Source: Chamaecrista fasciculata (lineage: Eukaryota; Streptophyta; Magnoliopsida; Fabales; Fabaceae). From it: DNA of 64,000 nt. How positions within the stretch are numbered: the first letter of the stretch is position 1; each line of letters starts with the position of its first letter. The translations under genes and the position numbers were made by a program. The notes beneath the pieces are model-generated. The model saw only the letters and a list, made by a program, of their open reading frames with translations. It had not been told where the DNA came from and made no database searches. Of this stretch, positions 1-11,422 are shown one piece after another. The stretch is taken from contig QANZ01023658.1 of assembly GCA_003254925.1 (NCBI GenBank), positions 187,816 to 251,815 on the forward strand, written 5' to 3'.

Positions 1-589
1 CATCAAGTTTCACGGTCTTCACTTCTCGCGTCGGCGCGTCCTCATTCCTAGTCGTTTTCGCTTTTTGTTCAATTGCGATTTACTTTGACGAAAATCCGGG
101 ACCCTATTGTACGATTAAGAGCTGACTTGTTCGATCTGTTATGGTATTTGATGGTGGCTATTTAGTTCTAATCTCTGCATTGAATGCTTGAGTTTGTTTG
201 CCTCTGCTTTTGTTAATCAAATTTGCTGTAGTTCGCTGGGAAGGGGAATCTCGTAGATTCCCTTCTAGAATTGGAGAGGTTGTAAATGGCTTAGCATCTC
301 CGGTAATTTGGACTGAGAAGTAATTTTGTGTTGGATGAAAATTGAAAAGAGACTAACGGTGGAACTTTTTAGAAACTTTGAAGAAACTTGAGGGATCAAA
401 ATAGGACTTTGGCCTAGATTTTTTTATGAAATTACTATTATACCCTCACTGATTTGGCCTAAATTCAACACAAGGGTGTTATTTGCACGTAATTGAAAAC
501 TCATGGGTCCTATTTACACAAATTAAAAACTCAGTGGTGTTATGTGCACCAACCCTAAAACTCAGGGGATGTCTCTGCATTTTGGCCTA
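1..589. other. Intergenic, no gene recognised
   Basis: The first 350 bases resemble a plant leader or intron boundary region, but I find no supported coding exon. From about 370 there are degenerate repeat phrases such as short runs of 'aaaactcag' with variants. Nothing here can be named. Confidence 0.3.
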
Positions 590-830
590 AAAGAAATTAG
601 GGGTTTAGGGTTTATGTTAAATTGGAAAGATGAAGAGGAAGATGAAGATTAAAAATAAATTTAGGGTTTAGGGTTTTAAGATTTTAGGGTTTAAGGTTTT
701 TAAAATTTTTAAGAACTAAATTGGAATGTTTGAAAGAATTTTGGGACACTTTACAATTTTATTTTGAGAATTTGGGACTAAAATAAATGAAAAATGATGA
801 AAAAGAGGGAGAATTGAGAATAATAATTAA
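590..830. repeat. Fragment related to the arm of the 37-39 kb Mutator-like element
   Basis: This stretch has the same run of phrases as positions about 38575-38780: a TTTAGGG-rich start, 'aaattgg...gatga', then 'aaggactaaattggaatg' and 'gggacactttacaattttattttga' type wording, ending in the 'gaattgagaataat' phrase. It is a single arm without its inverted partner, so it is probably a decayed copy of the same Pack-MULE family. The relation is seen by eye; percent identity was not computed. Confidence 0.55.
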
Positions 831-934
831 TTCTTTATGTTTTGATCCTTTTTAGTAAAGGGAAAGGACTTAAACGCATAAGAGAAGACTTTTTGGAAGA
901 TTTTTGACATTTTAACTAACATTTGCGGTTAAAT

Positions 935-1072
935 ACTAACAGAAAAAAACCTCAGGGTACCAAATCGCTAACGGAGCAAACCACGGGGTACCACAATGCA
1001 AAAATTTTTCTTTCAGGGTACCAAAGGGGAATCGCCCCTAACCACAGGGTACCAAATTGCAATTTACCCTTT
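935..1072. repeat. Short 'gggtacca' dispersed repeat
   Basis: Four spaced copies of a 'cagggtaccaaa' phrase occur here. The same phrases form the arms of the foldback element at 47362-47760 and recur at 50550-50680. It is probably a remnant of one such foldback element. Confidence 0.45.
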
Positions 1073-1310
1073 TCTTAATCTGTAATCTGTCAGGTTCCAC
1101 TTTCCAAGCTCAAAGTTATTCATTCTATTAAATTTTAGTTACTATATTTAACAAAAGGACTAAATTGATTGTATCCGTACCTTTTAAGCATTATTTGAAG
1201 AAAGAGAAATTAACACATGCTCTTATATGTTGCAAAGAGGAGCAACTGCCAAAATTAGTATTACCTTAGCTGCAGCAGGAAATTGGCTTTACTTTGATAA
1301 TTCTGAGAAA

Positions 1311-1454
1311 AAATGATGCAGATTTGTCAACTAACCAAGAAAAGAAAAAACACCCATACCATATAAAAGAATCCAAATGAAAAAATGATGCAGATTTGTC
1401 AACTAACCAAGAAAAGAAAAAACACCCATACCATATAAAAGAATCCAAACTGCC
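1311..1454. repeat. 72-bp tandem duplication
   Basis: A block beginning near 'gatgcagatttgtcaac' at 1315 is repeated almost exactly at 1387 (period 72). It produces a repeated peptide in a minus-strand ORF that has no other coding support. A simple local duplication. Confidence 0.75.
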
Positions 1455-2591
1455 TATATTTAGAGAGAAGACACCCATTAAAATCATTTGAGAAGACATC
1501 ACTGGAGTTAACAGAAGAATAAAATCATCCTTTAATTGTCTAAAGAATATTATTTATCCTCTTCTATCATGTGGTTCATGATTTCCAATCCACAAAACCA
1601 TTTTGAATAACTATGCAGTAATAAAATTTTTAGCAAGTGAAATGATACATGATATATCCAAAATATAATATCTACAAATTTTCTACTTGAGTGAGAGATG
1701 CCTTCGTGACAGCAATCTAATACATGAACCTACCAAGCTGGAAGTAATATCTTCATCAGTCATTCCCATGGGAACAATTGTGCTTTGGATTAAAAACTAT
1801 AAAACTATAAAAACTATAAACTCCCATAGCAGAAAACTATAAATATTATAAAACAAAATTCAGATCCTCTTTCATTACCTAACATTACATAGTTGAGCAT
1901 ACTTGAAAAATGCCAAGTCATTACCTAACATTGAAGAGAAATATATGATCAGCCCAATCTATTCTTGAAAAGATGCCCAGTCATTATATACAGAATACCA
2001 TCTGATGCATTCAACAATGTTTTCATGAAAGAAAAACTATATTTTAGTCCCAAATAGATTAGGTGACCTGCAATTTAATTCTTCAAAGATCATTTTCATC
2101 ATATTAGTCCACTCAAAGATGACATTTCTTGCAATGTCATCCTTATACTCAAATTTCATTTACCCAAATTTTATTTACATCACCAAATTATCAAATATGC
2201 ATATCTTTACTGTCCTACCATGATATAAGATATATCCTTTCTAACAAAAATTACAAATTATTTTATAACTTTTTGTGCTAAACTGGACTATTGGAGGATT
2301 TTATACACCTATTTGATTTTAATTCTACCCAAATTCTAAAGTACAATAGTATGGAAAAAAAATTACCTTAGACAATGTAACTTGACCCCTTAACATAGTG
2401 AGGTTCTCAACTGTAGTGGCTTTCTCTTCTCATTTACTTACAGTTTATAATCAATACTCTGTTTGCAAACAGAACATTAACTCAAATCAGCATATATATT
2501 CTTACAAACAAAGTGTGAGATAAAAATAAGAGAAAATACAGTTTTTAGTCCTCAAATTTGTTCCAAAACTATGATTTAGACTAAGAATTTA

Positions 2592-2830
2592 AGCAAACCT
2601 CGCTGCCATCTTCATCTCCTTCATCATCATCATTCACCTCTGAAATTAATTTCTCATATTCTTCTTACTCAGCAGCAGTTGGACCTTCAGCCTAAAAATC
2701 AACCAAAGAGAAACATGAGACTTATTGTTTGGGGAAAAAACCAAAATCCTAATATAGACACGTGTTTCACAATGATGCACATGTTTCTTGTTATAGGCTT
2801 TCATATCCTTCTCATACTCAGCCTCCCATC
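2592..2830 (-). pseudogene. HMGB (HMG-box) C-terminal exon remnants
   Basis: On the minus strand, about 2785-2822 reads AEYEKDMKAYNKK, the end of helix 3 of a plant HMGB HMG box. About 2592-2690 reads AEGPTAAE, a stop, EEYEKLISEVNDDDEGDEDGSE, followed by a GT. This is the acidic tail of plant HMGB proteins (small chromatin architectural proteins). The two pieces are separated by intron-like sequence, so this is not a processed copy. The TAA inside the tail exon and the near absence of the upstream HMG box mean it cannot encode a working protein. Recognition rests on short motifs, so the assignment is tentative. Confidence 0.45.
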
Positions 2831-3370
2831 ATTGATTATACAGCATCAAATCCTTCAGGAAGGCCCATCTTCTCCACCAGAACCTATAATTCCAAAGGAA
2901 GCACATAGAAGTTGAGAAATTCCTCTACATGCAACATTGAGTAGTTTAATATAAATAGAATGGAAATGATATGTCTCAATACACCACCAAAAACAATTAA
3001 TATGAAAAGAATCCTATTTGCTAATACTAAACTAACGGGTAAAGTAAAAGGATGAATAATCCAAGAGTAAGTAAAATTAGATACATGATTAAAAAAACTT
3101 GAAAGACAAAATCTGACTGCCATTTATAAAAGCTTGGACCCAAATTTTTTTAGAATTAAGCTATAGTAAATTCACATATTCAAATCAGATATGACTGATT
3201 GTAATCCACAGATTCAACACCTGAAACATTCAAATTTGACTGTTATTTATACATGTAAAATTGAAAAAAACAGATATGAAGGAGGATAGACAAAAAATGC
3301 AGAAAAATTAAGTCAGGGTTGAACAGACATAAGATATGCCAACATGGCTGGTGTTAGTTATCAATCATAC

Positions 3371-3575
3371 CATCGGAGGATTCGTCGGAAGATGTGACGG
3401 AGAGAGTCCGGCGACTCTTGGAGAAGAGATCGAGGTTCTCGTCGGAGTCCTTGGAGATCGCTCCGTTGAAGATCTGACCTCGCTGGTGCTGGTGAAGCCA
3501 AAGCGATCCTGATGACGGGAAATTCCTAGCTCCGAACAGAGACTCATGGCCATTCCTAGTAGTACCACTCATCAT
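3371..3575 (-). CDS. Unrecognised candidate first exon
   Basis: A minus-strand frame starts with tandem ATGs (3575 and 3572) and encodes about 68 residues rich in Ser, Arg and Asp (MSGTTRNGHESLFGARNF... ending TSSDESSD). It runs into a plausible splice donor (GATG|GTATGA) just before the frame closes at 3354. Composition and GC content are higher than the surrounding AT-rich DNA, as expected of a coding exon. No downstream exon could be tied to it; the HMGB remnants at 2.6-2.8 kb seem unrelated. I do not recognise the family and assign no function. It could be the first exon of a gene broken by later insertions. Confidence 0.35.
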
Positions 3576-4700
3576 TGGAACTCACAGGAAATAGAAAAAG
3601 AGAGAGATCTAGGAGTAGTAGTTGAGAGAGCAGTAAATTGAAAGCAAGATAGAAATGTGAGAACTGCGAGCGGCGCTCATGGCTGACGACGACAGTGCTC
3701 ATGGTTGACTACGACGCTCGTGGCTGAACTGCGAGCGGATAGCGACGACGGAGATGGAATTTTTGGGAGGATGGTAGGTGAAAGAAGGAGGTCGAGAGAA
3801 TGAATTTAGGAAGAGAGAAGGAAGGAAAGAGGGAGAGGAATGTGAGATGGAGTGGTAGAGAGAGGAATTTAGAGATTTGAGAAGAGAAAGATTGAAATTT
3901 GAATTTCAATATTTGAATTGAAAAAATGAAAATAATGATTTGTGAAGAGCGGAGAGTAAGGCAATGTAATATTTAATTTAAAATTGAAAAAGAAAAAATT
4001 GGACACGTATCGAGCTGTGGGTGCCAATGAAGAAGTGTAGATTTTAAGTACCCTCCACCAAAATTTGACACATCAGCAGAGCAAAGCATTATTTTATTGG
4101 ATTGGATTTTATAGATTATAGATTTATAGATTGGATTTTATAGATTTATAGATTATAGTTTATATAGATTACTTAAATTAACACTATTGGACAATCTTTC
4201 TTATACAATTACAAATCCTTTGGACGGATTAACATTACCGGTAAATTTGGGAAGAAAATCAGTGTTTTACTGTCTTTTATGTCACCCGATACCATTCATA
4301 ATCCCTAAATATCACTTATTGTCTTATTACTACCCCCTGCAAGAAAAAAAAATCTCTTGAAATTCTTTCTTGAGTAGTTGAAAATATATTTTAAAAATTA
4401 TTAAAAATAAGGAAAATTATTTATGAAATGGATACATAATTTCAGCCGTATTTTTTTCTTTTTCCTGTTTCTTGCATGAAATGATTAAAAGGTGTCCAAT
4501 TTCTCTCTTCCCCATACCCATCGGCATTCATTCAATTTAAGCTACAACGCTCTCTCACAAGTTGCAATGCCATCAACAACAACAAGTCGACAGTTTTGTT
4601 AAATTATCATTATTCAAGTTTCGAGGGAATATTTTCACATCTACAGTCGAAAGGTTCGTGATATATACTTGGACTTGCTCACTCATTCTCGATAGACATT
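3576..4700. other. Intergenic with AT minisatellite
   Basis: No gene is recognised between the minus-strand exon and the tryptophan synthase leader. Around 4095-4165 there is a short irregular tandem repeat of 'tttatagatta' and 'ttggatttta' phrases. This interval would hold the divergent promoters, if the 3371-3575 exon is real. Confidence 0.4.
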
Positions 4701-5408
4701 GAATTTCTTTCCGGCCACTCTCGCAGTCTCGCTCGTCTTTAGTCAAAAGGGCATTCAGATTTCGCTTTGAGCCTCATTTCTATCATCTTCTAGGTGAGTT
4801 TTCATAGCTTTCTTTAGAGTCACACTACTGGTAAATTGGTGAATAAATCCAAATTTGGTTTCGATGGAATACTTTGGAATTTTACAAGTTCTTACTTTGG
4901 TTTACGAATTGTGCCCGTTTAATTGGCTGATTGTAGGTTTTAGTGTAAAGTCTTGTGATTTTTCTATGGTTTGCTGGTATATGGTGTTGGGGATTCGATT
5001 GGTCAAATGACTAGAAGTCTTTTTTCTGGATGTCATTCGATATAGAGTTTAAGCTTTCTTTTGGGATAATTGTCTTCACGGCTCTCTAATGCTATTGATC
5101 TCTTGATTACAGTATGTCTGAAAAGAAATCCTATATTTATGCCTAATAGTAGGATTATGATTAACATTTTCCACTGATTGGTGAACTGCAGCACATTTTG
5201 TTCTTCATGAGCAATCTTGTTAGCTCTGGTTTCAGCTTCCATTCTTCTCGATCTGATCGAAGTAATATAGTTTATGCACTAAACTAATCTGCTTAATCTT
5301 AAACCAATGTGTATTCTCATTCTCCATAATGTTGAGTTGTTGAGCTCCTTTTCATCTAATTACTCATCTGCTTAATCTTAAACCCATGGTGTATTCTCTT
5401 ATTGGCAG
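4700..5408 (+). other. Inferred TSA leader exon end and 5'UTR intron
   Basis: CTAG|GTGAGT at 4793/4794 is a strong splice donor. The acceptor TTGGCAG ends at 5408, fourteen bases before the TSA start codon, giving a 615-base leader intron. ATGs in this interval, including 5386, would be spliced out. This is inference from splice consensus only. Confidence 0.45.
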
Positions 5409-5421
5409 ACTACTCGTTTTC

Positions 5422-8400
5422 ATGGCTATTGCTGTGAAGTCAACTAGTTTCTTGCAATTGAAGAAACATGATGTCAATTTCCAGGCTTTTTGCCCCTCCA
5501 ATAAACCTATCATAACAGTAAGAAGATTCACTATAATGGCTGCTATCAGAACCACGAAAACTGTTGGGCTCTCTGAAACATTCACTAGACTGAAAAAAGA
5601 AGGGAAAGTAAGCACCATTTTTCTCCTGCCAACGGGGTATCATACATTTTATGTTTTCCTTTCTGTGTCACTATTAAACTTGAATAATACTAAATTATCT
5701 ACACCCTATATTTTAATATAATCTAATTCACGAGCGACATATTTTCTATACTTTGTTGCATTTGACTTTTAGCCAAACTATTCTTGCTTAACAATTATCT
5801 TCCTATATCGATGTGTAGTTTATACCAGCTTTATTGCAAAGAAATATTAGTTCAGTACTTTTGGATCTAGAAGCCTGCTGTAGAGTTCTTTGAATATACT
5901 TATTATGTTACATTTTTTGGTTTGGAAAATATATTTTTTATCATCCTAGTAATTTTGAAACGTCTGTTATTGGTCATTCCTGTCCACATAAAAGTCTGCC
6001 TACCATGCTCAATATTTTTTTTTCTTTTATGGATTGGAATCTTCTAGAATTTGTTGGTAGCATACTGGGACATGTGTTGCAGCTTTATATATTTGATACC
6101 CAAAAAGTTTTGGAGTTCAAAGCTGTACCATGGGTCTTATAGACTGTGGTTTCCTTAAAGAGGTCTAAGTAACTTAATATTAAGTACTTCGCATGCACTA
6201 TCAGAGGAAGCATACCATAAATCTGTTTGGCACTTGGTATTGAAAGTGTATGCTTATTAACTTACTTTTAAACATCATGATACCATTTCTTAGTCTGCAG
6301 CTTTTAGAATTTTGTTTGTTACTTCAAGAGATTGGACTGCAAAACTTAGTTTATTTATCAATTTTAATATGACAAGTTCAACACCTGTGTTAGAAGAATT
6401 GTTTATGATTCTTGATAAAACTTAGTTTATTTATAAAGTTCCAAATGATCTTGTTTTTCTGAGAAGTTTATTTGTATCAAAGGTGGCTTTTATCCCATAT
6501 ATCACCGCTGGTGATCCTGACCTTTCAACCACGGCAGAAGCACTGAAAGTGCTTGACTCATGTGGCTCTGACATAATTGAGCTAGGTGTTCCATACTCTG
6601 ATCCTTTGGCAGACGGTCTTGTTATCCAGGTTTGAATGCTTTTTTTCGGTTAGGTAACTTGTAATATTCAGTTCTCAAACAAGGTCTTTTTATTCAGGCT
6701 GCTACTACCCGTTCCTTGGCAAAGGGGACCAATCTTGATGCAATTACGTCTATGTTGAAGGAGGTATATTTATACAGCTCTTTTGCCATTCTTAAATTAT
6801 TGCCATCAAAAGCTACATTCAGTCACCTTCCTCCTGCTTTAGTGAATCTTTCTTTCTTTCTTCTCTTTTCTTTTTCGTTGATAAGATAGCTGGGTAAATA
6901 CCGAAAGTTGTTTTGAACCTGTATATTTATCCTCTGCTTTTCATCTTGAAAGGGAAGCAGATGCCCTGAGATTTCATGGTCTCTAGGGATTACTATTAAA
7001 CTAAAGAATCTATAATTAGTGATACTATTAGGACTTTGTTTAGAAACAAAATAACTCAACAATAACCAAACATTTGTAAAAACTAATATGCAAATGTATG
7101 AGAAACTTGTTCAGGTGTTGTTTGTGCTGCATATGTTCACTACCTGATATCAAATGCTATCATTCACAACTATGTATATTTTTTATCACAGCTTTTGATA
7201 ATTAGATTGCATTAGTGCATATCGTTCTATTTGTCCTAATTGCACATATGAAACTTTGGTGTATTTCACAAATTTGGTATGTCTCTCTTGTACTATTTGT
7301 ATATAGATACTCACGTACACACATATCCATAGTTACCTAATCAAATCAACTACTCTAAGGGTGGGGGAATTGGGAACATCTTCACTCATTGCTTGTGCAG
7401 TCAGAATCACTTATAGATGCATTTCCAGATGGTCATTCTAAATTGTTAATTTTCCAGGTTGTTCCACAATTGTCTTGTCCAATTGCACTGTTCACATATT
7501 ACAACCCAATTCTCAAGCGTGGCACTGCTAGATTCATGTCCACTATAAGTGACGTTGGCGTGCATGGTAAGTCATGAGTAATGTTTATCAAATAGCATGG
7601 ACTTGCATCATTGTATTTTTAGTTCCAAATACCTGACCTGGGTCAAGTGCTACATTTAAATTTGAAGTGTGAGTAAAGATGTAATATTTTTGCTTAAAGC
7701 GGTTCTTTATTTATTTTAAGTATTACTGGAATTTTATTTTAGTTTTAGTTGAAGGGTAGGATCTGTGTATTATTTTCAGGATTCAGTGTACAAGTACAAC
7801 TAGATGCTTGATTCTGAAGGATAAAATAGAAATTGTCCAAGCATTCTTATATTTTCTGTGTTTTTCCGAGTTTGGGCCTTGAGGATTGGAATGATATATA
7901 ATTCACTTTTCCCTATGCTTCCAGGTCTTGTGGTCCCAGATGTTCCCCTGGAGGAGACAACAACTTTGAGGAGGGAAGCTAAGAGGAATGAGATTGAACT
8001 GGTTTGTTTATGTAGAAAGGCCTAACTCTCCCCAAAAGAGTTCTCAAAGGGAGAGGGTTGCCCCATTATATATATATAGTGTTATAAGGCCCTTTAACTA
8101 AGTGATGTGGGACTTCAACACGCCCCCCTCACGCCCAACTCGGGCGTGAAGCCAACGGGTTATTCCCAGAGCAGCCCCTAAGGCTCATCCGATCCGTCCC
8201 ACATGCCCAGGCTCTAATTCCATGTAGAAAGGCCTAACTCTCCCCAAAAGAGCTCTCAAAGGGAGAGGGTTGCCCCATTATATATATAGTGTTATAAGGC
8301 CCTTTAACTAAGCGATGTGGGACTTCAACAGTTTACCATTGAAATGTTTCTCTTTGTTCCTAAATTCCAGATGAAGTATCTTATATCCATAGTTGTTTAT

Positions 8401-8928
8401 CATAACTACTGTAGAGACGTAGTGGTAAACTTTTCTTTTTCTCTGTTTGTAATATGAATTTGTAAACATGGAACCCTCAAGTCAAGCAGAACAGAGGAAA
8501 CATTATATTGATGGTGGACAATGAACTGCTTGTTATATTCAAATTCATGTTACATAAATTTGTTAGTGGAGGGCATTGTTTAAAACCCTGTATTTTCTGT
8601 TGTGATTTAGGTTCTTCTCACAACACCCACAACTCCAGAAACCCGAATGAAAGCAATTGTTGATGCTGCAGAAGGATTTATTTATCTTGTAAGGGCGTGT
8701 TTCAACCATAATAGCTTTCTTTTGTTTTATTTATTTTTTATTAGTTTTCCTTTCCAGCCTACACCATAATTGCTTTTACTTTGCAACTGCTGAGTTACTC
8801 AGCTGATATTCTGCTAGTGAAACATCATGGTTTCTTTATTTGAAATATAGGTGAGCTCAATAGGGGTGACTGGTGCTCGAGCATCAGTCAGTGATAAGGT
8901 TCAGTCACTTTTGCAGGATATTAAAAAG
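5422..8928 (+). CDS. TSA1: Tryptophan synthase alpha chain, plastid type, 3'-incomplete
   Basis: This is the alpha subunit of tryptophan synthase, which cleaves indole-3-glycerol phosphate to indole and glyceraldehyde 3-phosphate in the plastid. Coding exons: 5422-5607, 6483-6629, 6698-6763, 7458-7566, 7925-8001, 8611-8688, 8851-8928, all GT-AG with matching phases (247 codons). Residues 1-50 or so look like a transit peptide. Motifs present: [10 protein letters not shown] (66-75), the acid residue E95 in [11 protein letters not shown]106 in [24 protein letters not shown] and [10 protein letters not shown]. The start at 5422 was chosen over the in-frame ATG at 5386 because a leader intron (donor 4794, acceptor 5408) would remove the latter. 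The family is about 310 aa, so the last 60-70 residues are missing: intron 7 is cut by an N at 8959 followed by RCL1 sequence. Residue 108 is Leu where the family has Pro (LADGP). A TRIM sits in intron 5. Confidence 0.9.
8011..8330 (-). mobile_element. Complete TRIM (miniature LTR retrotransposon)
   Basis: Two direct repeats, 8011-8120 and 8223-8330, flank a 102-bp interior. Each starts TGTAGAAAGG and ends CTTCAACA, i.e. TG...CA termini. The 5-bp target duplication GTTTA is present on both sides (8006-8010 and 8331-8335). Read on the minus strand, the interior starts with TGGAATTAGAGC immediately after the LTR, a variant of the plant initiator-Met-tRNA primer-binding site, and ends with a purine-rich GGGGGG tract before the second LTR. 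There is no coding capacity, as expected for a TRIM/SMART element. It lies in TSA intron 5, antisense to the gene, nine bases inside the donor site. Only a few differences separate the LTRs, suggesting a fairly recent insertion. Confidence 0.9.
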
Positions 8929-8958
8929 GTTTGTCCATTTAATCTTGGTCAACTCTCA

Positions 8959-8959
8959 N
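8959..8959. other. Single N at TSA/RCL1 junction
   Basis: One unknown base separates TSA intron 7 from a fragment of RCL1 exon 1. A lone N at exactly such a junction suggests an assembly join, so adjacency across it should not be trusted without read support. Confidence 0.8.
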
Positions 8960-9338
8960 CGATTGCCACGTCGAAATCAACGAAACTGGTAATTCGAGTG
9001 TTTTCCTTTCTTTTTTTTGGGTTAATTTATGATTCCTTAAATTTGTGGATAGTAGGTTCAACTATGCATTTGGAGCTGAATTTGGTTTGTTTTAGAACAG
9101 GTACGAAATTGAAGTACAAGCCTGGAATTATTATGGGTGGCAAACATCTTACCCACGACTGTGGTGTTAGTCGGTCCATTGGTTATTTCCTGGAGCCTCT
9201 GCTCCTGCTTGGTTTGTTTGGAAAGAAACCCCTCACAATTAGGCTCAAAGGTGATATGTAATTCCTTTTATATGATACAGACATGGCATGAATTAGCGAG
9301 TATCAATCCTAAAAAGTATTTGTCTTGTTTTGATTAGC
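8960..9338 (+). pseudogene. Partial RCL1 copy A
   Basis: The sequence begins inside RCL1 exon 1 (from the codons for CDDCHVEINETG) and carries intron 1, all of exon 2 (KLKYKPGIIMGGKHLTHDCG...) and the first part of intron 2. It ends at a 'gattag' phrase and switches abruptly to minisatellite. It is nearly identical to 14042-14419 of the complete gene. It lacks the start and everything after intron 2, so it cannot be functional. Confidence 0.9.
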
Positions 9339-9721
9339 GAAGATCAGCCTGTCATCCCCCTCCAAGATTGGCGGAAGCCCTCCACTCCGATGGTAACTCC
9401 GATTCCCCTCCTCGGACTCCTCGGACAGGATTGGCGAATACTCGGATGGTAACTCCGACTCCCCTCCAGGATACTCGGTCAAGATCAGCCTGTTATCCCT
9501 CTCCAAGATTAGCGGAAGCCCTCCACTCGGATGGTAACTCCGATTCCCCTCCTCGGACTGGATTGGCGGATACTCGGATGGTAACTCCGATTCCCCTCCT
9601 CCGACTCCTCGGACACCCTCCAGGATTGACGGAAGCCCTCCACTCGGATGGTAACTCCGATTCCCCTCCTCGGACACCCTCCAAGATTGGCGGAAGCCCT
9701 CCACACGAAAAACACCCCGTG
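9339..9721. repeat. GC-rich minisatellite block 1
   Basis: Irregular tandem repeat of about 40-70-bp units built from 'aggattggcggaagccctccactcggatggtaactccgattcccctcctcggac' type modules (written here as a description, units vary). It ends with 'ccgtgcga' directly fused to the RCL1 upstream region. The same modules occur at 13213-13590, 17815-18240 and 18350-18745. The long ORFs on both strands are a by-product of repetition and are not called as genes. Confidence 0.85.
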
Positions 9722-9985
9722 CGAAATGAGCTTGCAAAATAGTCAAATTTAGCAAGTCGGGCCTAATAAAAAATAACTTCGCCTATTGTATTTGTGGAGT
9801 TTGGACTTATGTTCTTCTTCTACATCTTCTCCGTTCTTTGGGCTTTGGGCCTTGGGCCCATTCTAACAAAAGAAAACCTACTATCAATAAAACCTACCAA
9901 ATTTCTTCGACGTGGAGTTGCAGAAGCAGAAGCAGAACGAAGCACACTGAGAAGTTCAGAGAAGAGAGCACAGAGTAGAAAGCAT
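9722..9985 (+). promoter_or_regulatory. Duplicated RCL1 upstream region (copy B)
   Basis: This stretch is nearly identical to 13591-13865, the DNA immediately upstream of the complete RCL1 gene, starting at 'aatgagcttgc' and ending 'agaaagcat'. It should hold the RCL1 promoter and leader. No unambiguous TATA box is visible close to the ATG. Its downstream end is interrupted by a hAT element. Confidence 0.6.
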
Positions 9986-11414
9986 CAATGTTGTCAAAAT
10001 CGCGTTTTGACTCGTTGAAACGTCCGATATTACAATTCCACCCCAAGAATTCTGGTTGCTTTTCAATTTGACACGAAACTGGGCTAAAATCGGGTAAACT
10101 GGGCTAAAATCGGACTAAAACGCATAAAAACAAGATTTCTGGGTGAGTTAACCGATTTTTCACCTTTCAATTTTGCACCCCACTTTTTTCGAAAATTACA
10201 AATTTTGAATCAGCCCATAAAGCCCATTAACATAAAAACCCTAAACTTACTAACCCAAAATCGCGACCTCGCCTCTTCAGTCTTCAATCTTCAATCTTCA
10301 TTCTTCAACCCTAAGTCCCTAATCTTCATTCTTTAGTTCTTCCCTTCATCTTCGAAATCGTGACCTTCATCTTTGTTGCTCGGCGTGTTCGTCGCTGGCT
10401 CGCTGCTCAACGTGTTCTCCCGTCTCCGCGACTTCGCCTCTAGGTTGCTCGGCTTGTTCTTCGATTGAGGTTTGTTACTTCGTTCACTTCTCTGATATGT
10501 GTATCAGTGTATGTATATGTTTGTTCACTAGTCCGTTTTCATCCAAGTTTGTATGTGTATGTATATCAGTATATGTTTGTTACTTCTTGATTCTTTGTTC
10601 AGTCAACCGACACTTCTCTGATTGTGTATATTAGTTTCTATCGATTCCATTTATTGGAAAGGTGTAAATTATTGGTTTGAGTTTTTAGTGTTGATTTATG
10701 TTGTGACTTGTTATTTTTGTTATTTGTTGTTGAATTAGTCATCATCATGTCTGAAAGTGGGGGTGTGGTACTGGTGGTTCAATTGTGGGGAACAATTTCA
10801 TAGGTGATAATGGAAGTGAACATGATGCAGGGAATGAAGGAGATGATGAAATTGGAGATGATGTGGGTTTTGATGACCTGTATTGAATTTGCATTGTGTG
10901 GATGTGGATGACTGGATGTCATTCTTTTTAAATTTCTTTTTAGATTTTAAAGACATCTGATGATGAATTTGTCTTTTGGTTATGTCACTTTTGGGATTTG
11001 CATATGCTAAACTTTTATTTTGGATAGGCCTTTGCATGTATAGCCCTTTGCTTATGCTATATTTTTAGTACTGTTGAAGTTGAACTTTATGCTGACTTTA
11101 TGCTTTGTTAATGATGATGATTATTAGAGTTCTCTTGTTAAATGTTGATTGTTGAGTATTAGAATTTAGAGATGATTTGCAAGTTAGTATATTGAAATAT
11201 CAATGTAAACAGGAAAATCAAGGGCTAAGGGAGCATATGCACAATTTTAAGTTACTATATGATATTTTTATAACATACATATATATATATATATATTTGA
11301 AAAATAGTCTTATTAATTTAGGTAGAATCTTACGATTCCACGTTTCGAGTTTGCGTTCCGAGTCCACCCCACCCCTCCCCGAGTTTATGTAAACCAGCGT
11401 TATTGACAACATTG
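9986..11414. mobile_element. Non-autonomous hAT transposon
   Basis: Perfect 12-bp terminal inverted repeats (CAATGTTGTCAA at 9986-9997 and its complement at 11403-11414) are flanked by an 8-bp target duplication GAAAGCAT (9978-9985 and 11415-11422). The empty site is visible in the complete RCL1 gene, where 'agaaagcat' runs straight into 'agaATG' at 13857-13868. The interior (1.4 kb) has no full transposase. Around 10747-10886 a short frame beginning MSESGG and, after a one-base shift, an acidic tail GDDEIGDDVGFDDLY remain, probably the two ends of an internally deleted transposase gene. Eight-bp duplications and these termini are diagnostic of hAT elements. Confidence 0.92.
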
Positions 11415-11422
11415 GAAAGCAT

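Noticed and set aside
5033-5242. 69-codon minus-strand ORF with a hydrophobic stretch
   Set aside because: It lies inside the inferred TSA leader intron, antisense, with no family resemblance.
8011-8330. Cassandra-type TRIM
   Set aside because: Cassandra LTRs carry 5S-rRNA-like promoter boxes; none is visible here, so only the general TRIM/SMART label is kept.
9309-9755. Long ORFs on both strands (up to 148 codons) in the minisatellite blocks, also at 13251-13632, 17852-18285 and 18374-18833
   Set aside because: They exist only because the repeat units lack stops in several frames; the peptides are internally repetitive, differ between blocks, and have no start context or splice support.
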